Shown: positions 17,682 to 27,451 of the stretch, piece by piece | Layout of the letters: the number at the start of each line of letters is the position of its first letter | Numbering within the stretch: the first letter of the stretch is position 1 | DNA from: Candidatus Wolframiiraptor gerlachensis | GTDB lineage: Archaea; Thermoproteota; Nitrososphaeria_A; Caldarchaeales; Wolframiiraptoraceae | Assembly (NCBI GenBank): GCA_021323375.2 | Contig: JAJPCT020000025.1 | Location: forward strand, 24,001-86,582 | Length of the DNA stretch: 62,582 bases | Direction: 5' to 3' | Notes under the pieces: model-generated | What the model was told of the DNA's origin: nothing | Databases searched by the model: none | Seen by the model: only the letters and a program-made list of their open reading frames with translations | Translations under genes and position numbers: made by a program

Positions 17682-20600
17682 ATGCCCATTAGGTGGATGA
17701 AGACGGCCAAGATCCTCGAAAGGCTTGGATACGACTACTTCTCCTTCGAGATCCCGCCTGAGCTCCCCGAGATCTCCAATATCAGGTTCGGTGACCTCAT
17801 CCCTGAGCTTGAGAGGTCGGGTTCTCCCCTATGTAGGAGGATTGCTAGTCAGAGGCTCTACACACATCAGGTTAAGGCGATGGAGGCTCTTAGGAGGGGT
17901 GAGAACCTCGTCCTCAAGTCTGGCACGGGCTCCGGGAAGACCGAAGCATGGTTTCTGAGAGTGGCCTTAGATGGCGTGGGCGCCCTTGCAGTCTATCCAA
18001 CCCTAGCGCTTGCAAACGACCAACTTAATAGACTGCGGGAATATGGCTCTGCACTCGGCTTCAAGGTAATGGCCCTAGATGCCGTGAAGCGTGATGAGCT
18101 CGTGAAGAGCATCGGGTATCGTGGGCTTAGGAGGGAGATCGCCGAGTCGAGGATCGTAATAACAAACCCCGCATTCCTCCTTAATGAGCTCAAGAAGATG
18201 GGCGCCGGAAAAGCCTCACTACTGAGACCATTCCTCGAGAAGGCTGGGATGATCGTCATAGACGACTTCGACTTCTACGGCCCGAGATCGATTGCGCTGC
18301 TATTCAGCATGATTAGGCTCCTCCTCAGGCTCACGAACCCGAGCATCCAGCTCGCCTTCATGACAGCGGCCCTCGCAAATCCGGAGGAAGTCGCCGAATA
18401 CCTCACATCAATAAATGGCAGGAAGACAGTCATAGTTGATGGTAAGTCCTTTCATCCGAGAAACCTCGTCTATATCGTGTTGGGGAAAAGCCTTACAGCT
18501 GTCTGGGATAGGGTTAGAGCCGCGCTCGCCGACAAGATGGAGATGCTCGGCGAAGATGTTAGAAGAGCGCTCAGCGACTTCCAGCAGTTCAAGAAATACT
18601 ACTTCAGAGTCTTGGATGCGGCTCGGGGGCTCGGTGTCGAGATCCCAGACGTGTCTCTCGATATCGCAGAGATCCTCGAGCATTATCTGGATGATGATGG
18701 GGTTACGATAGTCTTCACGAGGAATATCGCGAGAGCCGAGGAGGTTGCTAGGAGGGTGAGGCTCAGGGCTGGCGAGGGCGCGGGAATAGCCTCCCATCAC
18801 CATCTCCTCTCCAAGAGGTTTAGGGAGGAGGTTGAGGAGAGCGCGAGAGCTGGGAGGATAAAGGTCATAGTCTCGCCTAGGACCCTTAGCCAGGGAATAG
18901 ACATAGGTCTTGTTAAAAGGATCGTCCATGTCGGGCTCCCTGACTCCCTCAGGGAGTTCAAGCAGCGTGAGGGGAGAAAGGGCAGGAGGCCGGAGATAGA
19001 GGAGACGGAGACCGTGATAATCCCGCAGGGAGCATGGGATCATGAGCTCCTTTCAAGAGGCGTTGAAGCCCTCAGGAAGTGGATGGAACTTCCACAAGAG
19101 AAGGTGATGGTCAACAGGGACAACCTATATGGCAAGTTCTTTGAAGCATTATTCAAGTATGTCTCACCATCACTCAGGCAGGAGCTCACGCAGGATGAAT
19201 TGAGGCTTCTCAGGGAGCTCGGCCTTGAATCCGATGGGGAGCTGACTAGAAGGGGCAAGATGACCTGGCTCAAGATGAACTTCTACGAGTTCGCCCCCGC
19301 CTATGGGATAAAGCGGATAAGGGTCTCGAGGCTCGGCGACCAAGAGTATCTCGAGGATATCTCGCACGTTGATCTAGTTGAGAAGTTCCAGATAGGATGC
19401 ATAGATTATAGCAGTGATGGAGTTGTCGTGGAGCATAAACTTGGTGGGAGGAGCTCGAGGACTGTTACAGCGGTCTATGTGGAGGACCTTAGCGAGGGGG
19501 TTTTAAGGAGGCATGACGCACTCGCCCAAGTTCTCGAGGAGTATGAGAAGGCGAAATGGAGGTGGGGGGAGAGACCCGATCTCAGGAGAGACTACTTCGC
19601 CGGCAAGATCCACACGGATGTTAGGTGCGTCGTTCATGCCCCGAGCAACGGCTTCGGCCTATACACAAAGATACCGAATAGGGTGATCTGGAGGATAATT
19701 TCGGACAAAAGGCTTATCAAGGTCATAGGGGAGAGAACCATCACGATCAGAGAGAGCAGGACAATCGAAGTCCCGGCGCCGACGAATGGTATCTACACAG
19801 ACTACACTTATGGGATAAGCTTCGAGGTCAGCCCGGAGGAGGATCCACAGCTCCTCAGACTTGGCCTCGCATTCCTCATCATAGCTCTCAGGAGAATCCT
19901 CGGAATAGCCTTTGACACAATAAAATATGATATTATGATCATGGGTGAGAGGAAAGTTGTTGGGATGCATGAGACCGAGAGCGCCGGGCTTCTCTCAAGG
20001 ATAAACTGGCAGGACCTCGCGGAGAAGATCAGAGAATATGAGCCGGATGAGCTTGACGAGGTCTTCTTGGAAGAGGTTGATGAGCTCGCCTACTCGAGCT
20101 TCATTACGCTAAAACTTGACTGGGATCTAGTCAAGAGACAGACACTAAAAATCTTGGATTATCTCCTCCTGCGGGAGAGGCTGAGGATAGAGCTTGCTGG
20201 CAGGAGCATCACGATCCCGAAGCCCTCGAGGGCGCTGAGGCTTGCATCCATCGCCGCGGTATCCATACTTCTCAGAGAGGATTTGAGGAGCGGCCTTTAC
20301 GGGGTCGCGATATTTGATGGCGAGGAGGCCCTAACATCCGCCGGGTTCTACGAGCTCGGCGCGCCGGACAAGTCGCATTCAAGCCTCCTAACATATCTCA
20401 ACTCACTCATAGATCAGGGCTTCAGTATCATAGTCTATGACTTGAAGGCTGTTAGCAGGGCGCTCGAGGAAGCCGGCCTAGCCTCCCTCAAGATTATACT
20501 GGAAGGCCTTCGAGCATCGAATAAGATGATAGAGGCTGGGAGGGAGCTCATGGAGGCTCTTGGAGAGCCGGTATCGCTGGAGCTCTTTGAGGAGCTCATG

Positions 20601-20798
20601 GGCCTCGAGAAGGAGGTTAGGCTCCAAGACCTAATCTACGCGGCTGAGGAGGAGAAGAGGAGGATCCCGAAGATCTCGTTCTTGAGAAGTGTTCCTAGGA
20701 GGCTTGCTCAGAGGCTTACTGAACTTCTAGAGACCGAGGCTAGGAGTGCGTATCTGGCACATCTGGTCGCGGGGGAGCTTTGCGGCACAGGATCCTAG
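17682..20798 (+). CDS. Large DEAD/DEAH-type superfamily 2 helicase
   Basis: 1038 residues. Helicase core in the first 460 residues: LYTHQVKAMEAL (Q-like), LKSGTGSGKTEAW (Walker A), IVIDDFDFYG at motif II, where DDFD replaces the usual DExH, TAALANPEE at motif III, IVFTRN, VSPRTLSQGIDIG and REGRKGRR at motif VI. The remaining ~570 residues have no domain I recognise and lack the cysteine cluster of MrfA-type DUF1998. Probably an ATP-dependent nucleic acid remodeller or repair helicase. Its stop overlaps the lhr stop by four bases. Confidence 0.82.
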   Translation: MPIRWMKTAKILERLGYDYFSFEIPPELPEISNIRFGDLIPELERSGSPLCRRIASQRLYTHQVKAMEALRRGENLVLKSGTGSGKTEAWFLRVALDGVGALAVYPTLALANDQLNRLREYGSALGFKVMALDAVKRDELVKSIGYRGLRREIAESRIVITNPAFLLNELKKMGAGKASLLRPFLEKAGMIVIDDFDFYGPRSIALLFSMIRLLLRLTNPSIQLAFMTAALANPEEVAEYLTSINGRKTVIVDGKSFHPRNLVYIVLGKSLTAVWDRVRAALADKMEMLGEDVRRALSDFQQFKKYYFRVLDAARGLGVEIPDVSLDIAEILEHYLDDDGVTIVFTRNIARAEEVARRVRLRAGEGAGIASHHHLLSKRFREEVEESARAGRIKVIVSPRTLSQGIDIGLVKRIVHVGLPDSLREFKQREGRKGRRPEIEETETVIIPQGAWDHELLSRGVEALRKWMELPQEKVMVNRDNLYGKFFEALFKYVSPSLRQELTQDELRLLRELGLESDGELTRRGKMTWLKMNFYEFAPAYGIKRIRVSRLGDQEYLEDISHVDLVEKFQIGCIDYSSDGVVVEHKLGGRSSRTVTAVYVEDLSEGVLRRHDALAQVLEEYEKAKWRWGERPDLRRDYFAGKIHTDVRCVVHAPSNGFGLYTKIPNRVIWRIISDKRLIKVIGERTITIRESRTIEVPAPTNGIYTDYTYGISFEVSPEEDPQLLRLGLAFLIIALRRILGIAFDTIKYDIMIMGERKVVGMHETESAGLLSRINWQDLAEKIREYEPDELDEVFLEEVDELAYSSFITLKLDWDLVKRQTLKILDYLLLRERLRIELAGRSITIPKPSRALRLASIAAVSILLREDLRSGLYGVAIFDGEEALTSAGFYELGAPDKSHSSLLTYLNSLIDQGFSIIVYDLKAVSRALEEAGLASLKIILEGLRASNKMIEAGRELMEALGEPVSLELFEELMGLEKEVRLQDLIYAAEEEKRRIPKISFLRSVPRRLAQRLTELLETEARSAYLAHLVAGELCGTGS

Positions 20799-23656
20799 CG
20801 GCCCACCTCGAGCCTCCTCTGGAGCGCCTTTTTCTCCGCCTCTATCAGGAGCTCTATCAGCCTCATGGACTCACCGCGCTCTTCCTCCAGTATCCTCGTT
20901 ATCTCCTTGAGTGTTAGGCCTCGTGCTGAGAGAGCTATTGCCGCCGTTCTACCATACTTGGAGATTAGGACCGCGTTCCTCTTCAACTCGGCCATTATCC
21001 TCCGCTCCTTCCTGTTTATCGGCCTACCTCTTCTCGCGATAAGGCCCAAGACCTCCTCCCTCGAGTGCTTTGTCAGCCCGATGAGCTTCGATCCACAGAC
21101 CGGGCACTTAGGCTCCTCTGGAAGCTCCTTAACCGCCAACTGTTCATAATATTCATAACATTCTGTGCAGACCGCGAGCCATTGCTCGCCGAAGAGCCTT
21201 CCCCGAACCGCCATCAGGACAACCCTCTTCATCCGCTCCGGCGTCGAGACCTCTCCTTCGTTCTCAAACCTGCTAAGAGTAAGCTTTGCCAGAGGCGATG
21301 GATCCCCGCTCGGCGACCTCCAGAAGTACACGTTAAGCCCGCCCTCGATAATCTGCCTGAGGATCATCCTCGCCCTCTCCGGATCATAATCGTGGAAGAT
21401 TGTGTAGTTCATGGTCTCCCGATATACCGGAGTATCCTTGAGGGCCTCGGCGAGCTGATTGAGGTTCAGATCCACTAGGCTCGCCTCATGCTCTATCACG
21501 CCCATCTTCCTCGCCACGTGGACGAGCCTCCGCTTGAAGAGCGTGGACCCCTCTATGCTCCTCCTCAAAATCTCATCGAAGTTCTCCAAGACCTCTCGCA
21601 TCGCCTTGAAGACGGCATCCCCGGAGATCAGTCTGGATCTGAGCGCTATCCTGTATGGATCCTGCTGAGCCCTGATCGGCGCCCCAAGCTTCTCGGAGAG
21701 ATGGTGGCTTATCAGCCTCTGGTTTGTCCGATTCACCTTGAGCCCGCCATGTATGTGGAGGATCACGTATTCACCGGCCTCCTCTATTACTATGTCGCGG
21801 TCTGTTGGCACGGGTATCCCGCGTCTCAGATGGGCCTCCACCTCCCTCAAAGCCTTGAGAACGATCTGCGCATCCACGCCATATCTCCCCGCAATATCCC
21901 TTGCGATGAGATCCCTCGGCTCTCCGGCGAGGACCCTATCCCGATACTCCCTCCTCAGGGCGCCGACCTCCATCGCCACTTCATAGGGGACTGGTATCTC
22001 CTCTCCAACCCAGCTCGGGATCGCGCCCTCATAATCCTCAAGCGGCGCGACATAGATCCTATCTCCGCTAACATGATGAATCTCCCAGGCCCTCCCCATC
22101 AGGATGAACCTCGTGCCAGGCTCACCATACTCCGCAACAAACTCCTCATCAAGTATTCCAACAGGCTCCCCACTCGACTCATCTATCACAACATATTGCC
22201 TCTCCTCCGGGATCATCGAGAGATTGTTAAAGTAGTAGTCGTAGAAGGCTCGGCTATTCCTCGGTTTAGCCACCTGATCATCTCTTAGATCCGCTATCCC
22301 GAGGCTTCTCATGTGCTCAATGACCTGTCTCAGCTCCTCGAGCTTCAAATCCCTGTAATTGTAGGCTCTCCCGACTATCTCGAGGATCTCTGAGATCCCG
22401 ATCCTGCCATATTCTATGAGGAGTCCTGCTATCTGGTGCATTAGCGCATCATAGCATTTCATGGGTATCTCGGGCTTCTCGAGGAGCTCGAGCATCGCCC
22501 TCCTCGCTATCACCATGGCCTCAAGCGCATCGTCAGAATCTATGGCTATCACCACGCCCTTCGCAGTCCTCCCCACTCCATGGCCACTCCTCCCAACCCT
22601 CTGAATCAGCCGCGTAACCTCCCTAGGCGAATTATACTGAATCACGAGATCTATTCTCCCCACATCTATGCCGAGCTCCAAGGATGATGTGCAGACTATG
22701 CCGGCAAGCTTCCCCGTCTTCAAAGCCTCCTCCGTTAAGATCCTCGTCGTCTTCGACAACGAGCCATGATGTATCCCTATGCGCACCTGCTCATCCCAGA
22801 CCCTGAACCTGTTCGTCAGTATCTCGGCGAGCGGCCTCGTATTCGTGAAAATCAGGGTTGAGTTATGGGACTCGACAAGCTCCCTGATCACCCGCAGCCT
22901 CGCGGCCACATCCGGGTAGACCCCTATGCTCTCGGCGAGGACAACATCCTCCTCATCTGGGTCGGGGTAGAGGACTGTTATGCTCATGCTCCTCGCTACC
23001 GGCACCTTGACTATCTCGCAGCTCCTGCCAACACCGGCCAAGAACTCCGCAATGGATTCCGGCTCACCTATCGTCGCGGATAATCCTATCCTCTGAAAAT
23101 CCCTCTCCGTGATTCTCGTCAGCCTCTCGAGGCCGACGGAGAGCTGGGCGCCCCGTTTATCAGTCGCGAGCTCATGAATCTCATCTATTATGACCCATCG
23201 CACGTTCCTGAGATGGCCCCTCAGAACCCTGCCCGTTAAAATGACCTGAAGGGTCTCGGGTGTTGTTATCAGTATGTCGGGCGGCTCAAGCGTCTGGATC
23301 CTTCTCTCTCTCGGGCCTGTATCACCATGCCTGACAGCAGTCCTGAGATCAAGCCTTTGCGCCCACCACTCGATCCTCTCCAGTAGATCCCTGTTCAGGG
23401 CTCTGAGGGGCGTTATGTAGATGACCTTGATGCCGGGAGACCTCGCCTCCACTAAGAGCTTGCTGAGGATTGGGAGGAGGGCGGCCTCCGTCTTACCCGT
23501 CCCAGTCGGCGCCATGAGCAGAAGATTCCTGCCGGCTAGGATCTTGGGTATCGCCTCCCGCTGAGGCTCCGTGAGATGCTTAAACCTCTCCCTGAAGAGG
23601 GCCTCGACCGGCTTAGCCAGCATCCCGAGAACAGTCTCCTCATCGAGCAGTGACAT
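20795..23656 (-). CDS. lhr: Lhr-family superfamily 2 helicase
   Basis: 953 residues. Core motifs are MAPTGTGKTEAALLP, IIDEIHELATDKRG, GLSATIG, CTSSLELGIDVG and IQRVGRSGHG, followed by the winged-helix and Lhr-core regions. A late CxxC pair (CTECYEYYEQL ... CPVCGSKL) suggests a zinc knob, seen in some archaeal Lhr proteins. Lhr helicases unwind DNA and DNA:RNA and act in repair or replication restart. Convergent with the other large helicase. Confidence 0.93.
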   Translation of the reverse strand: MSLLDEETVLGMLAKPVEALFRERFKHLTEPQREAIPKILAGRNLLLMAPTGTGKTEAALLPILSKLLVEARSPGIKVIYITPLRALNRDLLERIEWWAQRLDLRTAVRHGDTGPRERRIQTLEPPDILITTPETLQVILTGRVLRGHLRNVRWVIIDEIHELATDKRGAQLSVGLERLTRITERDFQRIGLSATIGEPESIAEFLAGVGRSCEIVKVPVARSMSITVLYPDPDEEDVVLAESIGVYPDVAARLRVIRELVESHNSTLIFTNTRPLAEILTNRFRVWDEQVRIGIHHGSLSKTTRILTEEALKTGKLAGIVCTSSLELGIDVGRIDLVIQYNSPREVTRLIQRVGRSGHGVGRTAKGVVIAIDSDDALEAMVIARRAMLELLEKPEIPMKCYDALMHQIAGLLIEYGRIGISEILEIVGRAYNYRDLKLEELRQVIEHMRSLGIADLRDDQVAKPRNSRAFYDYYFNNLSMIPEERQYVVIDESSGEPVGILDEEFVAEYGEPGTRFILMGRAWEIHHVSGDRIYVAPLEDYEGAIPSWVGEEIPVPYEVAMEVGALRREYRDRVLAGEPRDLIARDIAGRYGVDAQIVLKALREVEAHLRRGIPVPTDRDIVIEEAGEYVILHIHGGLKVNRTNQRLISHHLSEKLGAPIRAQQDPYRIALRSRLISGDAVFKAMREVLENFDEILRRSIEGSTLFKRRLVHVARKMGVIEHEASLVDLNLNQLAEALKDTPVYRETMNYTIFHDYDPERARMILRQIIEGGLNVYFWRSPSGDPSPLAKLTLSRFENEGEVSTPERMKRVVLMAVRGRLFGEQWLAVCTECYEYYEQLAVKELPEEPKCPVCGSKLIGLTKHSREEVLGLIARRGRPINRKERRIMAELKRNAVLISKYGRTAAIALSARGLTLKEITRILEEERGESMRLIELLIEAEKKALQRRLEVGR

Positions 23657-23791
23657 GATCCTCCAGCCTTTCCAGCAACCATGAATGATCAGATCCCGAG
23701 GAAATAAGTATGTATCGGCTTAATAGCCCGAGGCTGGAGAAGATGCCCATAGAACATGGCCCTCAAATCATGTTAAGAGAAAAAGAGGGGA

Positions 23792-24238
23792 TTATGTTTC
23801 GGCGCTCTGGCACGGGGCATGCAACCCCTCAGCGCGCTCGATATTCTTCAGGGCCGTGATTCCCGTCATGTAGCGGCTTATCATGAGGATCGTGGCCCAA
23901 GTTAGCGTGATCGCCGCCGTCATCGCGACGCCTATCGTGGCCATTTCATGAAGTATTATCTGGATGCCCGTGGAGCTCGTCATCGCGGTCAGGAATGGGG
24001 GCCATGGGACTATCTCTCCATGCCAGGCATGCTCGAGCGCCAGCAGAATCGACCCGCCCCAGAGAAGCGCGTTGAGAATCCAGAGCTTCAGCCTCTCTGC
24101 CAAGCCTCGAGCCGTCTTCTGCATGATCGAGGTTGTCACGGCGAGGATCATGGGGACTAGAAAGCACGCCATATGCCTCTTCCTCCTTGTAACACTGTTG
24201 ACGCTATTCAGTAACACCAATATAAGCCTTTCCAGCAA
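23792..24238 (-). CDS. Small multi-pass membrane protein
   Basis: 148 residues with about four hydrophobic segments (roughly 22-45, 50-67, 78-92, 98-122) and a basic N terminus. No family recognised. Divergent from another membrane protein at 24275, with 36 bases between the starts. The gap 23657-23791 contains nothing obvious. Confidence 0.55.
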   Translation of the reverse strand: MLERLILVLLNSVNSVTRRKRHMACFLVPMILAVTTSIMQKTARGLAERLKLWILNALLWGGSILLALEHAWHGEIVPWPPFLTAMTSSTGIQIILHEMATIGVAMTAAITLTWATILMISRYMTGITALKNIERAEGLHAPCQSAET

Positions 24239-24274
24239 GACTTATCCCAAAGCCAGCGCATCGCCATAGCCGCC

Positions 24275-24568
24275 ATGTGGCTCCTAATCCTAGCCTTCGC
24301 AGCCACCATCATCACCCCATTATGGTACTTGATGGCCGATAATGACCGGTACATGCTTAGGCTTCTCTGCCTCATCCTCTGGGGGGCCACGATAATGGCC
24401 CTTATAGACCGCGTGGTTGGATACATGATGGAGGGAGGCGAGTTCATAGAGCTGACGCCGGAGGCCGCGGCGCTGGGCCTCACCATGCTACTAGCAGCCC
24501 TGATAATATGGGAGATAACATTACTTGTAAGAGACCCGAGAGGCGTGCTGCGCAGGAGGCGCAAATAG
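24275..24568 (+). CDS. Small three-TM membrane protein
   Basis: 97 residues: hydrophobic helices at about 1-18, 28-48 and 68-85, ending in a very basic RGVLRRRRK tail that would be cytosolic by the positive-inside rule. No family recognised; convergent with UPF0282. Confidence 0.55.
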   Translation: MWLLILAFAATIITPLWYLMADNDRYMLRLLCLILWGATIMALIDRVVGYMMEGGEFIELTPEAAALGLTMLLAALIIWEITLLVRDPRGVLRRRRK

Positions 24569-24600
24569 GAAAAGGAGGCATATTCGCAATGGATGCACTG

Positions 24601-25479
24601 CTATGCTTTCCCACCGAACTCCTCATATAATTTCTTCCTATTTGCCTCTAGGAGGTTCTCGTTAAGCCCCATGTAGGCGGCCGCCGTGCATATTCTCACG
24701 CCGCATACATCCGCCCAATCCATCACGGATCTCACCCTGCTTCTCCACTCCAGATCCCGAAGAAGATGATGGTCTAAGATCATTTCTTGGAGGAATCCTC
24801 TGCCGATTATCTCCGAGATGTTCCTTATTGACTCCCTGAGAACGTCATCCTTCAACCTGTATCCGAGCATGTATGTCATGGGCCCATCACAGATCAACAT
24901 GTCAGGCCTATTGTCGAGGATAAACTTCACCTGATCCTTGGAGACGAAGCCCTCTACATCCGATGAGTGTATAAGCTTCTCGCCGCGCTCCTCTATGAGG
25001 ACCTCAAGCACGTAGCCAAGCTTCGGATCATCCCCATGCTCGACCGGGTTGGAGAACCTGATCCTGCATCCACCGATCCTCAGCTCCCGGGAGTCCGCGA
25101 CCTCAACCCTCACATCGAGCTTTCTAAGCCTCTCGAGAAAGATCCGCGACCTAACCTTCTGGCTGAAGTTGATCATGTGCTCTGCATCCTTCAAGAGTAT
25201 TCTCTTGCCCCTCAGCCACCCGATATCCTCCCCCGGCCTCGGGAAATGATCATAATGATAATGCGTGATTATTATCAGGTCTGCCTCGGATGCTTCATGC
25301 TCTATAGCGCGTTTATGCTCCCTCAGCTTCTCAAGCTCTATCGGATGCGGCTTCAGCCCATATCGCCATGGCCCAAGAGCGGCTCCCGGATCGATAATGA
25401 TCCGCGCATCATCAGCCTCCACTAGCGTGCACATGCTTCGAGTTCCCATGCTATCGAATGCTAGGAATCTCACCCTCAT
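24601..25479 (-). CDS. UPF0282 metallo-beta-lactamase-fold protein
   Basis: 292 residues. The metal-binding THYHYDHFP motif (HxHxDH) and the later VEHGDDPKLGYVLEV and HSSDVEGF fit the UPF0282 archaeal family of metallo-beta-lactamase fold hydrolases. The substrate is unknown to me. Its start overlaps the stop of the upstream gene (25476) by four bases, so the two are probably one transcript. Confidence 0.88.
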   Translation of the reverse strand: MRVRFLAFDSMGTRSMCTLVEADDARIIIDPGAALGPWRYGLKPHPIELEKLREHKRAIEHEASEADLIIITHYHYDHFPRPGEDIGWLRGKRILLKDAEHMINFSQKVRSRIFLERLRKLDVRVEVADSRELRIGGCRIRFSNPVEHGDDPKLGYVLEVLIEERGEKLIHSSDVEGFVSKDQVKFILDNRPDMLICDGPMTYMLGYRLKDDVLRESIRNISEIIGRGFLQEMILDHHLLRDLEWRSRVRSVMDWADVCGVRICTAAAYMGLNENLLEANRKKLYEEFGGKA

Positions 25480-25982
25480 CTCTCTTCAGCAACCCTAGAG
25501 CCGCATAATGGGCAGTAAATGGAGTCTGATGGTATCTGGCGGCCGCATGACGGGCACTCGATAAGCTCCACCTCCTCCTCGGCCATCTCGGCCTCCGGCC
25601 TCGCAGCCTCCTCCACTGCCGCTACCTCTACCTCGCGCTCAATCCCCCGCTCAGCCCTAAGCTCCGCAACGAGGAGAGCCAGCGCTGGGGATGCTATGAG
25701 GCCCAAAGCCAAGTAGGGCCAATCAAAATACACCCGAGATGATGCGGCCAAGAATAATCCCGAGAGATAGTTCGTCAAGAATGATGCAGCGGAGCCCGAG
25801 AGCGGAGGTATGATGGAGTAGTGGCTGCGGATAAGTAGGCCCGAGATGATCGCGGAGGCGATTGCGGCAGACATGATTATGATAACGAGGACCATGTATG
25901 AGCTCGTTAAAGCTGATAGTATGTAAGGTAGCAGGAAGAGAAGGTAGGAGATTATCGAGGTGGCGGCAAACCTACCAATCAA
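25476..25982 (-). CDS. Four-TM membrane protein with C-terminal zinc ribbon
   Basis: 168 residues: four hydrophobic segments in the first ~105 residues, an acidic linker, and a terminal CPSCGRQIPSDSIYCPLCGS double-knuckle zinc ribbon. The layout resembles the protein at 345-1019. Function unknown; translationally coupled to the UPF0282 gene. The stretch 25983-26196 holds a promoter-like T run (about 26160-26170) for the next gene. Confidence 0.7.
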   Translation of the reverse strand: MIGRFAATSIISYLLFLLPYILSALTSSYMVLVIIIMSAAIASAIISGLLIRSHYSIIPPLSGSAASFLTNYLSGLFLAASSRVYFDWPYLALGLIASPALALLVAELRAERGIEREVEVAAVEEAARPEAEMAEEEVELIECPSCGRQIPSDSIYCPLCGSRVAEER

Positions 25983-26196
25983 CTCCCAATATACTATCCG
26001 TTGAGCACTATTTTATAGATTATGGTTAATGCATCTCCCCGCGCGGCGCAGGCTTCCAAGATACAATCCTCCAGTAAGATCCATGAACTATCATCGTCAG
26101 ACCTAGTGATGATCATTTTCCTCGAGTAGCTATGCTTCCCATGCTCCAGTGACCTGGATCAAAGTTTTTATCCCGAGCTTTGCTCTGGGTGCAAGG

Positions 26197-27162
26197 ATGC
26201 TGGAAGCCATGGTCTCCGGCTTGGTGACATTTTTTCTGGCGCCCGCGGTGATTATGCTGGGAAGGCGGCTCGAGATCGTGGGCGTGGATGTCCATAAGCC
26301 CTGGAAGCCCATCGTTCCGAAGACAGGCGGCCTCGCGATAATCCTCGGCGCGACCGCCGGCATGATCCTCGGAGCACATGTAAGCGGATTCCAGCTCCTC
26401 ATACCAGTAATCCTCTCCTGCCTAGTCGCCGCCTCCATAGGCCTCATAGAAGATCTACGGGGGGAGATAAATCCCAGACTCAAACCCCTCCTGCTCATCT
26501 TCGCATCCCTACCCATCCTTATCTCAGGAGCATATTCTCCTAGGCCGCTCATCCCATTCCTCGGGAGGACGAGGCTCTACAGAGTATATCCCGTGCTAGT
26601 TATAGCATCCTATCCGGTGGTCTGCAACGCCATCAATGGTCTTGATGTCCTCAATGGCTCGGCCCTCCTAACATCCATCCCCTTCCTCATAATGAGCTCC
26701 GTGATCTTCTATATGCGGGGCGACCTCCAGCTCCTCATTCTAAGCCTAGTATTTCTCGCGGCCGCTGTGGCCATGCTCCCTTACAACATGTATCCAGCCA
26801 AGACGTTCATCGGCAACTCTGGGAGCCTCTTCATTGGAGCAGGGATAACCTCCATAGCCATAATGGGGGGCATCGAGGTGGCGGCGATAATAGCCCTCAT
26901 GCCCCATATAATGAACGAGATGTATGTGCTGTTCTCTATTCGAGGGCTCAAATCGGCCAAGAACATCGGCAAAAGGCCCGTCATAGTTGAGGATGGCGTG
27001 CTAACGGCCTCCAAAGACCCAGACGCGCCGATAACGCTCCTGAGGATGATCTGCGCCGGCAATAGGATTGATGAGAGGAGGGCTGTCTATGCCATGACCC
27101 TGATCTCCGCCTTCGCCACGCTCCTTGGATTCCTGACGCACATCCTGCTATTGGGAGGCTGA
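26197..27162 (+). CDS. GPT/MraY-type glycosyl-1-phosphate transferase (AglH-like)
   Basis: About 321 residues with roughly ten membrane helices. Signatures are DVHKPWKPIVPKTGGLAI, LIEDLRGEINPRLKPLL, CNAINGLDVLNG and AKTFIGNSGSLFIG, matching the eukaryote-like UDP-GlcNAc:dolichyl-phosphate GlcNAc-1-phosphate transferases that start N-glycan assembly. I chose ATG 26197 over GTG 26149 because a TATA-like TTTTTATCC lies between them. Followed after 6 bases by a small membrane protein. Confidence 0.85.
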   Translation: MLEAMVSGLVTFFLAPAVIMLGRRLEIVGVDVHKPWKPIVPKTGGLAIILGATAGMILGAHVSGFQLLIPVILSCLVAASIGLIEDLRGEINPRLKPLLLIFASLPILISGAYSPRPLIPFLGRTRLYRVYPVLVIASYPVVCNAINGLDVLNGSALLTSIPFLIMSSVIFYMRGDLQLLILSLVFLAAAVAMLPYNMYPAKTFIGNSGSLFIGAGITSIAIMGGIEVAAIIALMPHIMNEMYVLFSIRGLKSAKNIGKRPVIVEDGVLTASKDPDAPITLLRMICAGNRIDERRAVYAMTLISAFATLLGFLTHILLLGG

Positions 27163-27168
27163 GCGAGA

Positions 27169-27417
27169 ATGGGCTTGGCGAGAAACATTCTCATGATAAT
27201 TGTTCTCCTGATCCTGGTTTGGGCAATATTCCTCCTTGTAAGCTACGTGATCACTGTTACGGTGCTCTATACGCTAGAGCTTCCCGGAGACACGATTATA
27301 AGCATCGCCAGGGTGGTGCTTGGGCTCATAATCGCCGGAGCATGGATTCTAGGATGGTATAAGCTCACTAAGCTCTGGCTGTACAAAATTCTACTAGCTA
27401 GAAAGCGGGAAACTTAA
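27169..27417 (+). CDS. Two-TM small membrane protein
   Basis: 82 residues, two long hydrophobic helices (about 7-33 and 45-65) and a basic C terminus. Only six bases after the glycosyl transferase stop, so probably co-transcribed; may be an accessory subunit, but this is inference from position. Confidence 0.6.
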   Translation: MGLARNILMIIVLLILVWAIFLLVSYVITVTVLYTLELPGDTIISIARVVLGLIIAGAWILGWYKLTKLWLYKILLARKRET

Positions 27418-27451
27418 GAGCGGGCGGTTCACTGGTGAAGGCTGACTAGGC

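Noticed and set aside
26105..26150. Perfect C box (GTGATGA) upstream of the GPT-like gene
   Set aside because: No D box or second C box at suitable distance, so not supported as a C/D RNA.
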